A DNA stretch of 64,000 nucleotides from Mycolicibacter heraklionensis (lineage in GTDB: Bacteria; Actinomycetota; Actinomycetes; Mycobacteriales; Mycobacteriaceae): positions 62,001-126,000 of the forward strand of contig NZ_LDPO01000002.1 in assembly GCF_001021505.1 (NCBI RefSeq). Reading direction: 5' to 3'. The notes under the pieces are model-generated. The model had not been told where the DNA came from. It was given only the letters and a program-made list of their open reading frames with translations, and did not search any database. A program made the position numbers and the translations under genes. This document shows, piece after piece, positions 26,445-35,525 of this stretch (within the stretch, counting starts at the first letter, position 1; each line of letters begins with the position of its first letter).

Positions 26445-27629
26445 ATGGATTACGGAGTCCTGCCGCCGGAGATCAATTCGGCGCGCATGTACGCCGGCCC
26501 CGGCCCGGCTTCGTTACTGGCCTCCGCGACCGCCTGGCAGGATCTGGCCGCCGAACTGAACTCCGCGGCCGCGTCCTACGGCTCGGTGATTACGGGCCTG
26601 ACGGGTGGTCCTTGGCTGGGGACCTCTGCGGCGACGATGGCTGCCGCGGCAAGCCCCTACATCGCCTGGCTCGGTGCCACCGGGGCACAGGCCGAGCAGG
26701 CCGCCGCCCAATTGACCGCGGCCGTCACGGCCTATGAATCCGCTTACGCGGCAACGGTTCCGCCGCCGCTGATCGCCGCCAACCGCACCCTGCAAGAGAC
26801 GCTGATCGCCACCAATCTCCTCGGGCAGAACACCGCGGCGATCGCCACCACCGAGGCGCAATATCTCGAGATGTGGGCGCAGGACGCCGCGGCCATGTAC
26901 GGCTACGCCGGGGCGTCGGCGGTAGCCACCCAGGTCACGCCGTTCGCCTCGCCACCGCAGACCACTGACCCGTCCCGGCAGGCCGGCCAGGTCGCTTCCG
27001 TGGCGCAGTCAGCGGCCGCGACCACCGGTACCGACACTGAGGCACTGATGTCGCAAGGGCCGCAACTGCTCTCGACCACCCCGACGGCGCTGCAGGCGTT
27101 GGCCTCACCCACCGAGGAGGCCTCGACGGGCGGGTCGATGTCGTCGTCAATGTCGAGCCTCAACTCGCTGATGATGCCGATGCGCATGGCGATGATGCCG
27201 ATGAGCATGCTGATGCGCATGCTCATGGGAGGCTCCACCGGGGCCAAGGGCGCCGCGGCGGGTGTGGCGGCCGCCGGCGGGGCGGCCTCGGGCATGCTCA
27301 GCTCCGCTGGTGGCGCGGCCGGCACGGTGACGTTGGCGGGCTTCTCCGGCGGATCGGCGGCGACCGCAGGTCTGGGCCGGGCCGCCTCGATCGGCGCGTT
27401 GTCGGTGCCGCCGGCCTGGACCGGTCTGGGTGTGACCAGCGCTCCGATGGCCGCGGCGCTGCCGTCGGGCGGCGGGGTAGCGGCCTCGGCGGCGGGGATG
27501 GGCAACGCGGCGGCGGTGCCGCCGATGGTGCCGTTCGGCAGCCTGGCCGCGCGCGGTGGCGTAGGCGGTCCGGCCACCCAGTACGACTTTCGGCCTACGG
27601 TGGTCCCGCGGTCGCCGGCAGCGGGGTAG
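26445..27629 (+). CDS. PPE-family protein, SVP subclass
   Basis: 394 residues. The conserved PPE domain (1-175) shows '[19 protein letters not shown]', the WxG turn at about W57 ('GPWLGTSA') and the long helical hairpin. The C-terminal part has the SVP signature '[11 protein letters not shown]' near residues 317-327. Between them, residues 232-261 are strikingly Met-rich (13 Met in 30). PPE proteins leave through ESX type VII systems, normally with a PE partner; no PE gene is next to it. A ribosome site (GGGGAGG) precedes the ATG. Its 3' end runs 35 bp into the convergent mmpL gene. Confidence 0.95.
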   Translation: MDYGVLPPEINSARMYAGPGPASLLASATAWQDLAAELNSAAASYGSVITGLTGGPWLGTSAATMAAAASPYIAWLGATGAQAEQAAAQLTAAVTAYESAYAATVPPPLIAANRTLQETLIATNLLGQNTAAIATTEAQYLEMWAQDAAAMYGYAGASAVATQVTPFASPPQTTDPSRQAGQVASVAQSAAATTGTDTEALMSQGPQLLSTTPTALQALASPTEEASTGGSMSSSMSSLNSLMMPMRMAMMPMSMLMRMLMGGSTGAKGAAAGVAAAGGAASGMLSSAGGAAGTVTLAGFSGGSAATAGLGRAASIGALSVPPAWTGLGVTSAPMAAALPSGGGVAASAAGMGNAAAVPPMVPFGSLAARGGVGGPATQYDFRPTVVPRSPAAG

Positions 27630-30477
27630 TGGCCGCGTCGGCTTCGATGGGCGCGGGCCGGGACGGCGCCGACGGCGCTCGCCGGATGTTCTGGATGTTT
27701 TGAGGCCACCAGAACCATCGGCCGAGCAGCGCCGCGATCGAGGGTGTCAAGAACGAGCGCACGATCAGGGTGTCGAACAGCAGGCCGAGCCCGATCGTGC
27801 TGCCGGCCTGACCGATCGAGTACAGGTCACTGGCCGCCATCGACATCATCGTGAAGGCGAACACCAGGCCCGCTGCCGTGACCACCGATCCGGTTCCGCC
27901 GATCGAGCGGATGATTCCGGTCTTGATCCCGGCGCCGATCTCCTCCTGGAACCGGGAGACCAGCAGCAGGTTGTAGTCCGAACCGACCGCAAGCAGGATG
28001 ATCACCCCGAACACCGGTGCGATCCAGTTCAATTGGAGGCCGAGGATGTGCTGCCACACCACCACGGTCAGGCCGAAGGCGGCGCTCAGTGACAGCAACA
28101 CCGTCCCGACGATCACCGCGGAGGCGACTAGCGCCCGGGTGATCAACAGCATCACGATGAAGATCAGCGTCACCGCCGCCACCCCGACGATCAGGATGTC
28201 GTAGGTGGAGCCGACCTGGATGTCGTTGTACACCGCGGCGGTTCCGGTGAGATAGAACTTCGCACCCGTCAGCGGGGTGCCCTTCACCGCATCGTGAGCG
28301 GCCGCCAGCATCGGCTCGACGAACGAGATGCCTTTCGGGGTGGCCGGGTCGGCGTCGTAGGTGACGATGAACCGTGCCGCCTTGCCGTCCGGGGACAAGA
28401 ACAGCTTGAGGCCCTTCTGGAAGTCCGGGTTGTCGAAGGCCTCCGGAGGCAGGTAGAAGTAGTCGTCGGCCTTGGAGGTGTCGAAGGCCCGCCCCATCTC
28501 GGCCGCCGTGTCGGTCATCCGCGCCATCTGGGTCACCAGGCCGGAGAAGGTCGAATGCATCGAGAGCAGGCTGCCCTGCATGGATTTCGCCACTGCGATA
28601 ATCGGGTCGAACTGCCCGGCGATCTGCGGCATCACCGTGTTCAGGTCGGCCATGTCAGCCAGCAACGGCCGCATGTTCTCGCTGAACTCGTCCATCCCGT
28701 CGTAGGCATCGAAGACCGATCGGATCGCGTCGCACGCGGGGATGTTCAGGCAGTGCTGCTCCCAGTAGAAGTAGTTGCGAATCGGGCGCACGACGTCGTC
28801 GAAATCTGCGATGTGGTCCCGGATCTCGTCGACGGTCGCGGTCACCGTTGCCATGTCGGCGCTCATCTTGTCGGTAGTGCTGTTCATCTGGGTGACAAGG
28901 TCGCGCAGTCGGACCATGGAGTCGATGGTGGCGCCCAGGTCGTGGCTCATCCGCTCCATGTCTGATAGCCGGTCGGTCATGAACTGCAGGTTCTCCTGGA
29001 TCGGGACGGCCTGCATGCTGACCTGGAACGGAATCGACGTATGGTCGATCGGGCTGCCCAGCGGCCGCGTGATGCTCTGCACGCGTTCCACCCCGCGGGT
29101 GCGAAACATGTTCTTGGCGATCCGGTCCAAGATGATCATGTCGGCAGGATTGCGAAGATCGTGGTCGCTTTCGACCATCAGGACGTCCGGGTTCATCCGG
29201 GCGGCGCTGAAGTGACGTTCGGCTGCGTCGTAGCCGACGTTCGCGGGCAGGCTCGCCGGAATGTAATAGCGGTCGTTGAAGCTGATCTTCATGCTGGGCA
29301 CCGCCAGCATGCCGGCGAGTGTGACCAGCAGTGCCGCCACGAAAACCGCACCGGGCCAGCGGACATTGGCGGTTCCGATACGCCGCCAGCCGCGGCCCTC
29401 GGTCCGCTTGGGCTCCAGCAGGCCGCGCCGGGTGGCGATCGCGACGATGGCCGGCGCCACGGTGAGCGCACCGGCGATGACCACCAGCAGACCCAGTGCC
29501 GACGGGATGCCCAGGGCCTTGAAGTAGGACAGCCGGGCGAAATGCAGACACAGTGACGCGCCCGCGATCGTCAGCCCCGAGCCCAAAATGACATGCCAGG
29601 TGCCACGAAACATCGAGTACCAGGCGGTCTCGGGGTCCTCGCCGGCGTTGCGGGCTTCGTGGTAGCGCCCGATCAGGAAGATCGCGTAGTCGGTTCCGGC
29701 TGCGATCGCCAACGAGGACAGCATCGCGACGACGAATGTCGAAAAGCCCAGTAGGCCATGGTGTCCCAGAAGTGCGACGAGGCCGCGCGCGCTGCCCATT
29801 TCGAAGCCGACCATCACCAGCGCGAGCGCGACGGTGGCCGCGGAACGGTAGACGATAGCCAGCATGATGATGATGACCACACCGGTCACGCCCATCATCT
29901 TGAGCATGCTCTTGTCGGCGGCTTCGTTCATGTCGGTGGTCAGCGCGGCCTGGCCGGTGACATAGGACTTCACACCGGCCGGTGCGGGCACCGAGGCGAC
30001 GATCTTGCGGACCGCGTCGACCGACTCGTTGCCCAGGGTGCTGCCCTGGTCGCCTGCGGTGTTGATCTGCGCGTAGGCGGCCTTGCCGTCGGTGCTTTGC
30101 ACCCCGGCGGCGGTGATCGGGTCACCCCACAGGTCCGCGATGTGCTGGACGTGTTCGTGATCGGCCGCCAGCTTGGCGATCACGGCGTCGTAGTAGCGGT
30201 GCGCCTCTGGGCCCAGTTCCGTCTCGCCCTCGAGCACCAGCATCACCATGGCGTCGGAGTCGAATTCGGCGAACGTGGCGCCGATGTGCTTGGCCGCGAT
30301 CATCGACGGCGCGTCCTGAGGCGACATCGTCACCGCGTTGTCGCGTGCCACCGACTCGATGGGCGGAACCAGCACATTGAGGCCGACGGTCAGCAGTAGC
30401 CAGAAGATCACCAGCGGCCAGGCCAGCCGGCGAACCGCCCGCATATACCCCGGGCGAAGGGTGCCGTGGCCGCTCAT
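27595..30477 (-). CDS. MmpL-family RND transporter
   Basis: 960 residues. It has the two-fold RND layout: a first membrane helix, periplasmic domain (about 40-190), five to six helices with '[16 protein letters not shown]', a large second periplasmic domain (about 410-745) with a coiled-coil stretch of Met- and Asp-rich helices, and a second helix bundle with '[15 protein letters not shown]'. Length, coiled coil and the MmpS partner place it with MmpL4/MmpL5, exporters of siderophores or glycopeptidolipids driven by proton flow. The cysteines 'CLNIPACDA' fit the conserved disulfide of that group. The start overlaps mmpS by 4 nt. Confidence 0.93.
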   Translation of the reverse strand: MSGHGTLRPGYMRAVRRLAWPLVIFWLLLTVGLNVLVPPIESVARDNAVTMSPQDAPSMIAAKHIGATFAEFDSDAMVMLVLEGETELGPEAHRYYDAVIAKLAADHEHVQHIADLWGDPITAAGVQSTDGKAAYAQINTAGDQGSTLGNESVDAVRKIVASVPAPAGVKSYVTGQAALTTDMNEAADKSMLKMMGVTGVVIIIMLAIVYRSAATVALALVMVGFEMGSARGLVALLGHHGLLGFSTFVVAMLSSLAIAAGTDYAIFLIGRYHEARNAGEDPETAWYSMFRGTWHVILGSGLTIAGASLCLHFARLSYFKALGIPSALGLLVVIAGALTVAPAIVAIATRRGLLEPKRTEGRGWRRIGTANVRWPGAVFVAALLVTLAGMLAVPSMKISFNDRYYIPASLPANVGYDAAERHFSAARMNPDVLMVESDHDLRNPADMIILDRIAKNMFRTRGVERVQSITRPLGSPIDHTSIPFQVSMQAVPIQENLQFMTDRLSDMERMSHDLGATIDSMVRLRDLVTQMNSTTDKMSADMATVTATVDEIRDHIADFDDVVRPIRNYFYWEQHCLNIPACDAIRSVFDAYDGMDEFSENMRPLLADMADLNTVMPQIAGQFDPIIAVAKSMQGSLLSMHSTFSGLVTQMARMTDTAAEMGRAFDTSKADDYFYLPPEAFDNPDFQKGLKLFLSPDGKAARFIVTYDADPATPKGISFVEPMLAAAHDAVKGTPLTGAKFYLTGTAAVYNDIQVGSTYDILIVGVAAVTLIFIVMLLITRALVASAVIVGTVLLSLSAAFGLTVVVWQHILGLQLNWIAPVFGVIILLAVGSDYNLLLVSRFQEEIGAGIKTGIIRSIGGTGSVVTAAGLVFAFTMMSMAASDLYSIGQAGSTIGLGLLFDTLIVRSFLTPSIAALLGRWFWWPQNIQNIRRAPSAPSRPAPIEADAATTPLPATAGPP

Positions 30478-30905
30478 GCGCCTTTGACCAGACAGAACAC
30501 CTGGGCGTGGTGCCCGGTGGACAGCTGCTCGTCCTTGACGGCGCCGTTGACTGTGATGCGGCAGCCGATCTGGTCGCCGTCACCTTGGGCGACCAGATTG
30601 CCGATGACCGACGGACTCGTCGTGGTCATCGTGTGGCTCCAGGGCAGGCCGCTGAACGTCGCCTGCGCGGGCTGGGCCTCCCGGTCCAGATAGCTCACCG
30701 AGCCGGTGACGGCGCCGGCCCCGAAAACCTCGTAGCGGACCTGTTTTTCGTTGATCGAGTTGATCACCTGCGAACCGCTGCCGTCCCAGCGGAAGATCTC
30801 ATCGGCGCCGAACACACCGCGAAGGTTCACGACTGCCAGCGTTCCGACGATCGCCGCCGACGCGACCACGACGGGCAGCCAGGCTCGGCTCACGATCGCG
30901 CGCAT
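30474..30905 (-). CDS. MmpS-family membrane accessory protein
   Basis: 143 residues: one N-terminal membrane anchor (residues about 9-28) and an extracytoplasmic beta-rich domain with 'VRYEVFGAGAVTGSVSYLD', 'PWSHTMTTTSPS' and two cysteines ('IGCRI', 'VFCLV'). MmpS proteins work with MmpL4/5-type exporters. Three starts are possible (30914, 30911, 30905); ATG 30905 has GAGAGG 8 nt upstream and is preferred. The 4-nt overlap with mmpL shows one operon, and a perfect palindrome 46-63 nt upstream suggests control by the adjacent TetR protein. Confidence 0.9.
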   Translation of the reverse strand: MRAIVSRAWLPVVVASAAIVGTLAVVNLRGVFGADEIFRWDGSGSQVINSINEKQVRYEVFGAGAVTGSVSYLDREAQPAQATFSGLPWSHTMTTTSPSVIGNLVAQGDGDQIGCRITVNGAVKDEQLSTGHHAQVFCLVKGA

Positions 30906-30950
30906 GCCCATCACCTCTCGTTTCCATCCGCTCGAACACTTCGTGAATAC

Positions 30951-30968
30951 TATACCCCGTAGGGTATA
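30951..30968 (-). promoter_or_regulatory. Palindromic operator before mmpS-mmpL
   Basis: TATACCC-CGTA-GGGTATA has perfect 7-bp arms and a 4-bp spacer, a typical TetR operator shape. It is located between the end of tetR and the start of mmpS. On the minus strand the right-hand arm runs into TATAGT, a likely -10 box, so a bound repressor would block the promoter. Confidence 0.65.
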
Positions 30969-31009
30969 TCAAATATTCCCGAAGAACCCCGCGGGGTGTC
31001 GGAGAACTG

Positions 31010-31621
31010 TCAGTCGACGGCGTGCCGCGACTGGGCGGTGACGGCTTCGCCGAGCCAGCGGCGTAAGAACCGACGCAGCTCGTCGGGGGAGCGATCTGGG
31101 TCGTTGGGCGCCACGACGAACGAGAGCATGATCCGCAGGGTGAACTCGACAAGCTCGCGCAGCGCCGCTTCGTCGTAGCCGTACCGCTTCCAGTCGATGT
31201 CGAACCGCTCGATCATTCGCATGCCGAAGGCGCGGGCCTCTTGCGAGGTCATCTCTCGGTTGTGCGCGGACGACGACGACAACATGGCGCCCAGGTGCGG
31301 CGAGCGGGCCACCGCATCCAGGGTGTAGACCGCACCTTCGGCGAGCGCGTCGGCGGGATCGTGGATGCCGTGCACGTGGTCGGTGAGCCGGTCGAGGAAG
31401 TCGTCGACCGAGGCGATGGCCACGGCGCGCATCAGCGCCTCGGCGGTGGGGAAGTAGCGGTACACCGTCTGCCGGATCACTCCGAGCGACGTGGCGACGT
31501 CGGCCAGCGACACCGCCGAACCGGTCTCGGCGACCAGCTCGACGGCCGCGGCGATAATCCGCCGGCTGGCTTCCTCGTCGGTGTGCGGCGGGTTACCTCC
31601 CCAGCCGCGTCGCCGTGCCAT
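31010..31621 (-). CDS. TetR-family regulator, likely of mmpS-mmpL
   Basis: 203 residues from ATG 31621 (an upstream extension to 31657 is open but has no good start). The N-terminal helix-turn-helix is 'AVSLADVATSLGVIRQTVYRYFPTAEAL'. The ligand-binding helices follow; no ligand motif can be read. It is immediately upstream of mmpS in the same direction, with a TATACCC/GGGTATA palindrome between, so it probably represses the exporter pair, as known for other mmpS-mmpL loci. It is divergent from the ferritin-like hydrolase gene at 31703, which it may also control. Confidence 0.88.
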   Translation of the reverse strand: MARRRGWGGNPPHTDEEASRRIIAAAVELVAETGSAVSLADVATSLGVIRQTVYRYFPTAEALMRAVAIASVDDFLDRLTDHVHGIHDPADALAEGAVYTLDAVARSPHLGAMLSSSSAHNREMTSQEARAFGMRMIERFDIDWKRYGYDEAALRELVEFTLRIMLSFVVAPNDPDRSPDELRRFLRRWLGEAVTAQSRHAVD

Positions 31622-31702
31622 CAGTGACCTGCTTGACAAGCTTGGAGCATCGAACAATCATACGCGAAGGCGTCTAGTTGTATGTTTTGAGCTGAGGTGG
31701 CG

Positions 31703-32629
31703 ATGACTGACCTGATCGTGCGCAAACTGCGGTTCGCGTTCGCCGAGTATCCGGTGCCATTCTTGTGGAACGAAGCGAACCCGGCGTTCTCATCGATGGC
31801 CAACGCGGTCTCGCTGCTTGCGATCGGCTTCGAGAAGATGATCGGCGGCATGATCGCCGAGGCGATGCCGCTGATCACCGACCCCGTGGTCGCCGAAGAG
31901 GCCGACGCCTTCGTGCGGCAGGAGGGCCAGCACTCGATGGCCCATCGCGGCCATGCGAAGGCACTGGTCAGGGCCTACCCGGGACTCAAGGAAACCGTCG
32001 ACGAATGCAACGCCATGTTCGACAAGATGGCCGCCGAAAAATCACTGGACTACCGGCTGGCCTACACCGCCGACCTCGAGGCGACCTTCACCCCGGTCTT
32101 CAAGCTGATGCTCGACCACGACAACACGCTGTTCGCTCCGGGTGACGACCGGGTGGCGTCACTGTTCTTGTGGCACTTCGTTGAAGAAGTCGAGCACCGA
32201 AGCTCCGCGCTGATCATCTACGACCACGTCATCAACGACCCGTGGTACCGGATGCGGATGGCGCCGTCCATCTTCAAACACGTGATGAGCGTGATCAAGG
32301 TGGCGTGCGAAGGTTTCAATCGGCACATTCCCTTGGAAGACCGCAAAGTTGACGCGCTGTCACTGTTCACCACCTACCGTGCCAAGCAGGCCTGGCGGCG
32401 GCGGGTTCCGTTCGGCTGGCCCGCGGACGAGGGCCCGGTCGCCGATGCCTTCAAACATCTGCCAAAGCGCGAAATGGCCACCGCGGTAGCCGGTATCATC
32501 CGCAGCCAGCTGCCCAATCACAAACCGGCTCACGAAAAGATCCCGGCCCTGGCCAACGAGTGGTTCGCCCGTTATGACGACGGCTACGACGTGACCAAGT
32601 GGTACACCGCAGAGGAGAAGAGCGCCTGA
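31703..32629 (+). CDS. Metal-dependent hydrolase-like protein (PF10118/COG3687)
   Basis: 308 residues, all-helical with two metal-binding helices of ferritin-like type: 'FVRQEGQHSMAHRGH' near residue 76 and 'WHFVEEVEHRSSAL' near residue 160. Proteins of this family are common in mycobacteria, are annotated as metal-dependent hydrolases, and often occur next to steroid or lipid genes; the true reaction is not known. ATG 31703 has GAGG at a good distance; GTG 31697 is an alternative. The stop shares one base with the next start (TGATG), so the membrane protein is translationally coupled. Confidence 0.8.
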   Translation: MTDLIVRKLRFAFAEYPVPFLWNEANPAFSSMANAVSLLAIGFEKMIGGMIAEAMPLITDPVVAEEADAFVRQEGQHSMAHRGHAKALVRAYPGLKETVDECNAMFDKMAAEKSLDYRLAYTADLEATFTPVFKLMLDHDNTLFAPGDDRVASLFLWHFVEEVEHRSSALIIYDHVINDPWYRMRMAPSIFKHVMSVIKVACEGFNRHIPLEDRKVDALSLFTTYRAKQAWRRRVPFGWPADEGPVADAFKHLPKREMATAVAGIIRSQLPNHKPAHEKIPALANEWFARYDDGYDVTKWYTAEEKSA

Positions 32630-33774
32630 TGCCCGACTTGTGTACCCCGACATTCGAGCGCCTCGCCGAGTCGCTGGGCTTCTCCTGCGGCGAGGCCGGG
32701 GGATTGCTGGAATTCCGCAGCCCCTTGCAGCTGGAGAATTGGACGCTGCCGGTTCTCGAGATCACCGTGATCACCGGGGCCGTGCTGGCGTTGATCTACG
32801 CGATCATCCGGTACCGCCGCGGGGATGCCACCAACTTGGCATTGTGGTTCGGGGCGATCGCCTATCTGCTGATCATCGAACCCCCGCTGTATTTTCCGGG
32901 CGCGTTCGGTATCGCCGATCATGTCGACACGATGTTCGCGCACAACGTGTTCAGCGTCGAATTCCTGTGGGGTCGGCTGCCGCTGTACATCGTCGCGATC
33001 TATCCGATGATGGCCACCATTTCCTTCGAGATCGTCCGGATCCTGGGTGTGTTCCGCCGCTACGGTGCGATTGTCGGGGCGATCTGCGTGGGCTTTGTCC
33101 ACCATGCGTTCTACGAGATCTTCGACCACCTCGGCCCGCAGCTGCGCTGGTGGGAATGGTCGGTGGACAACCCGTTGAACCAACCCATGTTCACCTCGGT
33201 GCCGCTGGGCAGTGTCGTGGTGTTCGCGGCATTGTGGCCGGCGTCGCTGGCGTTCTGTGTCCAACTGTTGGTCGGTCGCCAGGCCGACCACGGCAGGAGA
33301 TTCACCGGCCTGCAGGTGATCTGGCGGACGATCGTGATCGGAATCCTGGCCTCGCTCGGGACCGGCATCCTGCCGCTGCCGGCTACCCTGCTCGGTGCCG
33401 CCACTGACGGAAAGCTCCTTGGGATCGCCTATGCCGCAGAACTTCTCATCATCACGGCGGTGGCCATACCGGTCCTGGTCATCTCATGGCGGCGGCTGCG
33501 GCTGAATCTTTTCGTGGAAGGCCGCTATGACAACCGGCTGATGGTCCGCTACGCCGCGGTGTATCTGTCGGTCATGACGGTGCTGTGGTTGACGGCCTTG
33601 CCGGCCTACCTCGACGCGTCGGGCGGGCTGACCGCTAACGGTGACCCGGTGGGATGTCTGTGGTACGTGGTCCTGTGCTTCACGGCGGCTTACCTGAGTG
33701 TGGTGGCCGCGGCAACCGTTCCACCGATCCTGGAGCCCCGGGAGAACCCCGCGCCGGTGGCCGCCGGCCACTGA
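32629..33774 (+). CDS. Multi-pass membrane protein coupled to the hydrolase
   Basis: 381 residues, about nine or ten membrane helices. The first 40 residues are a soluble, Cys-containing N-terminus ('DLCTPTFERLAESLGFSCG'). Conserved-looking polar features inside the membrane are 'VGFVHHAFYEIFDHLGPQLRWWEW' and 'DNPLNQPMFTSVPLGS', with His, Glu and Asp residues that could bind a metal or act on a lipid. I do not recognise the family. Overlap with the upstream hydrolase gene (TGATG) argues that both act together, for example on a hydrophobic substrate at the membrane. Confidence 0.7.
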   Translation: MPDLCTPTFERLAESLGFSCGEAGGLLEFRSPLQLENWTLPVLEITVITGAVLALIYAIIRYRRGDATNLALWFGAIAYLLIIEPPLYFPGAFGIADHVDTMFAHNVFSVEFLWGRLPLYIVAIYPMMATISFEIVRILGVFRRYGAIVGAICVGFVHHAFYEIFDHLGPQLRWWEWSVDNPLNQPMFTSVPLGSVVVFAALWPASLAFCVQLLVGRQADHGRRFTGLQVIWRTIVIGILASLGTGILPLPATLLGAATDGKLLGIAYAAELLIITAVAIPVLVISWRRLRLNLFVEGRYDNRLMVRYAAVYLSVMTVLWLTALPAYLDASGGLTANGDPVGCLWYVVLCFTAAYLSVVAAATVPPILEPRENPAPVAAGH

Positions 33775-33832
33775 GCCCCCCCGATCACGGCCCGACGTCG
33801 ACGCCGGTTGACGTGCTTGGCAGACTGTTGCC

Positions 33833-34333
33833 ATGGCGCAGATCACGTTAAAGGGAAACCAGATCAACACTTCAGGCGAGTTGCCGGCCGTGGGTTCGGC
33901 CGCTCCCGCCTTCACCTTGGCCGGAACCGACCTGAGTGTGGTCGACAGCGGTAGCTTTGCCGGCAAGCCGGTCCTGCTGAACATCTTCCCGTCGGTCGAC
34001 ACCCCGGTCTGTGCGACCAGCGTGCGGACCTTCAACGAGCGGGCCGCCGCGGCCGGGGGAACCGTGCTGTGCGTCTCCAACGACCTGCCGTTCGCCCTGA
34101 AGCGGTTCTGCGGTGCCGAGGGCATCGAGAACGTCACCAGCGCCTCGGGCTTCCGGGACAGCTTCGGTGCCGACTACGGGATCACCATCACCGACGGTCC
34201 GCTGGCCGGGCTGCTGGGCCGGGCGATCGTGGTGATCGGCGCGGACGGCAACGTCGCCTACACCGAGCTGGTGCCCGAGATCGGCCAGGAGCCGAACTAC
34301 GACGCGGCGCTGGCGGCACTGGCCGCGGCCTGA
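33833..34333 (+). CDS. tpx: Thiol peroxidase
   Basis: 166 residues, an atypical two-Cys peroxiredoxin. The peroxidatic cysteine is C60 in 'SVDTPVCATS', the resolving cysteine C93 in 'RFCGAEG', and the extra C80 of the mycobacterial enzyme is present ('VLCVSND'). It reduces hydrogen peroxide and peroxynitrite in the cytosol with thioredoxin. The M. tuberculosis counterpart is Rv1932. The start is ATG 33833; no ribosome site is visible and CAGACT 6 nt upstream could be a poor leaderless -10. It converges with a crotonase gene, stops 11 nt apart. Confidence 0.96.
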   Translation: MAQITLKGNQINTSGELPAVGSAAPAFTLAGTDLSVVDSGSFAGKPVLLNIFPSVDTPVCATSVRTFNERAAAAGGTVLCVSNDLPFALKRFCGAEGIENVTSASGFRDSFGADYGITITDGPLAGLLGRAIVVIGADGNVAYTELVPEIGQEPNYDAALAALAAA

Positions 34334-34344
34334 ACCCCGGCGGT

Positions 34345-35127
34345 TCAGCGGCCCCGCCACTGCGGTGGCCGCTGCTCCCGCCAGGCTGCTAGGCCTTCGG
34401 CGACGTCCTCGGTCGCCGCGGCCACCTTGCGCATCGTTTCGCCGAACCGCACGGCGTCGATCCAGCTCATGTCGCTGCTGCGCCACGCCACCTCCTTGGT
34501 GGCCCGCTGGGCCAGGGGAGCGGCTTTGGTGAGGGTGCGCGCCCAGGCCACGGCTGTTTCCTGCAGGGCGCCGGGTTCGACGAGTTTCCATACCAGGCCG
34601 ATGTCCTTGGCGCGTTGCGCGCTCATCGGCTCTCCGGTCAGCAGCAGCTCCATCGCGTTGGCCCAGCCCACCCGCTGGGGTAGCCGGATCGCCCCCACGA
34701 TGGTGGGCACTCCCAGCGACACCTCTGGGAAGCGGAACACCGCATCGGTGCTGGCGATGACGAAGTCGCAGAACAACAATCCGGTGAGGCCGTAGCCGAC
34801 ACAGGGGCCGTGCACGGCGGCGATGGTCGGCTTGAAGAGTTCCATGCCGGACTCGAACGAGTTGATCGTGGGCTTCTCCCAGAACGTGCCCGGAAAGGTG
34901 CCGACCGCGCCCGCCGAGTCCTTGAGATCGGCTCCGGCGCAGAACACGTCGCCTTCGGCCGTGAGGATCCCGACCCAGGCGTCCTCCTCGGCGCGGAACC
35001 GGTCCCAGGCGGCGTTGAGGTCTTCGCGCATCGCCCCATTGATGGCGTTGCGGGCCTCGGGCCGGTTCAGGGTGATGGTCGCGACGTGGTCGTGGCACTC
35101 ATAGGTGACCAGGCTCATGGCGCTCAT
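34345..35127 (-). CDS. Enoyl-CoA hydratase/isomerase-family protein (crotonase)
   Basis: 260 residues (257 from ATG 35118). The oxyanion-hole loops are present: 'VFCAGADLKD' near 65 and 'HGPCVGYGLTGLLFCDFVIAS' type sequence near 110, then 'RFPEVSLGVP' with the second catalytic-region Glu. The first catalytic Glu position of classical hydratases (in GGGCELA) is occupied by a Leu (GYGLTGLLF), so this is probably not a standard hydratase; an isomerase, thioesterase or side-chain enzyme is more likely. It is divergent from the NYN nuclease gene. Confidence 0.85.
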   Translation of the reverse strand: MSAMSLVTYECHDHVATITLNRPEARNAINGAMREDLNAAWDRFRAEEDAWVGILTAEGDVFCAGADLKDSAGAVGTFPGTFWEKPTINSFESGMELFKPTIAAVHGPCVGYGLTGLLFCDFVIASTDAVFRFPEVSLGVPTIVGAIRLPQRVGWANAMELLLTGEPMSAQRAKDIGLVWKLVEPGALQETAVAWARTLTKAAPLAQRATKEVAWRSSDMSWIDAVRFGETMRKVAAATEDVAEGLAAWREQRPPQWRGR

Positions 35128-35137
35128 TTCTGCACCG

Positions 35138-35143
35138 TACCGT
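35138..35143 (+). promoter_or_regulatory. Leaderless -10 box for the NYN gene
   Basis: TACCGT followed by 7 nt (CGGAGTC) and GTG 35151. No ribosome site is present. Confidence 0.55.
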
Positions 35144-35150
35144 CGGAGTC

Positions 35151-35525
35151 GTGCGATGGATCGTCGACGCGATGAACGTGATCGGTGCGCGCCCGGACGG
35201 CTGGTGGAAGGACCGCCATGCCGCGATGGTCCGGCTGACCCGACAGCTCGAAGCCTGGGCAGCGGCGCAAGGCGGGCACGTCACCGTGGTCTTCGAAAAG
35301 CCGCCGTCGCCGCCCATCGAATCGGAAGTCGTCACGATCGCCGCGGCGCCGCGGCCCGGAGCCAACTCCGCCGACGACGAGATCGTGCGGCTGGTTCAGG
35401 CCGACGACCGGCCGCACGAGATCACCGTTGTGACCTCTGACAGCACGCTGGCGGAGCGGGTTACTACTGCGGGCGCAGCCACCTGCCCGGCGGCGCGTTT
35501 CCGAAGGCTCATCGAGGAGGGGTGA
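35151..35525 (+). CDS. NYN-domain (YacP-like) ribonuclease
   Basis: 124 residues, only the NYN/PIN-like domain. Acidic active-site residues: D6 in 'WIVDAMNVIG', D75-D76 in 'SADDEIVRL' and D96 in 'VVTSDSTLAERV'. The motif 'VDAMNVIGARPDGWWKDR' is typical of the YacP/Rae1 branch, endoribonucleases that cleave mRNA or rRNA at the ribosome. The GTG start is supported by a leaderless promoter box. Its stop overlaps the start of the AraC regulator by 4 nt, so the two genes are one transcript. Confidence 0.85.
   Translation: MRWIVDAMNVIGARPDGWWKDRHAAMVRLTRQLEAWAAAQGGHVTVVFEKPPSPPIESEVVTIAAAPRPGANSADDEIVRLVQADDRPHEITVVTSDSTLAERVTTAGAATCPAARFRRLIEEG

Noticed and set aside
31659..31684. CATAC/GTATG inverted repeat between tetR and the hydrolase gene
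   Set aside because: Only 5-bp arms with a 16-bp gap; too short to claim when the perfect TATACCC palindrome is nearby.
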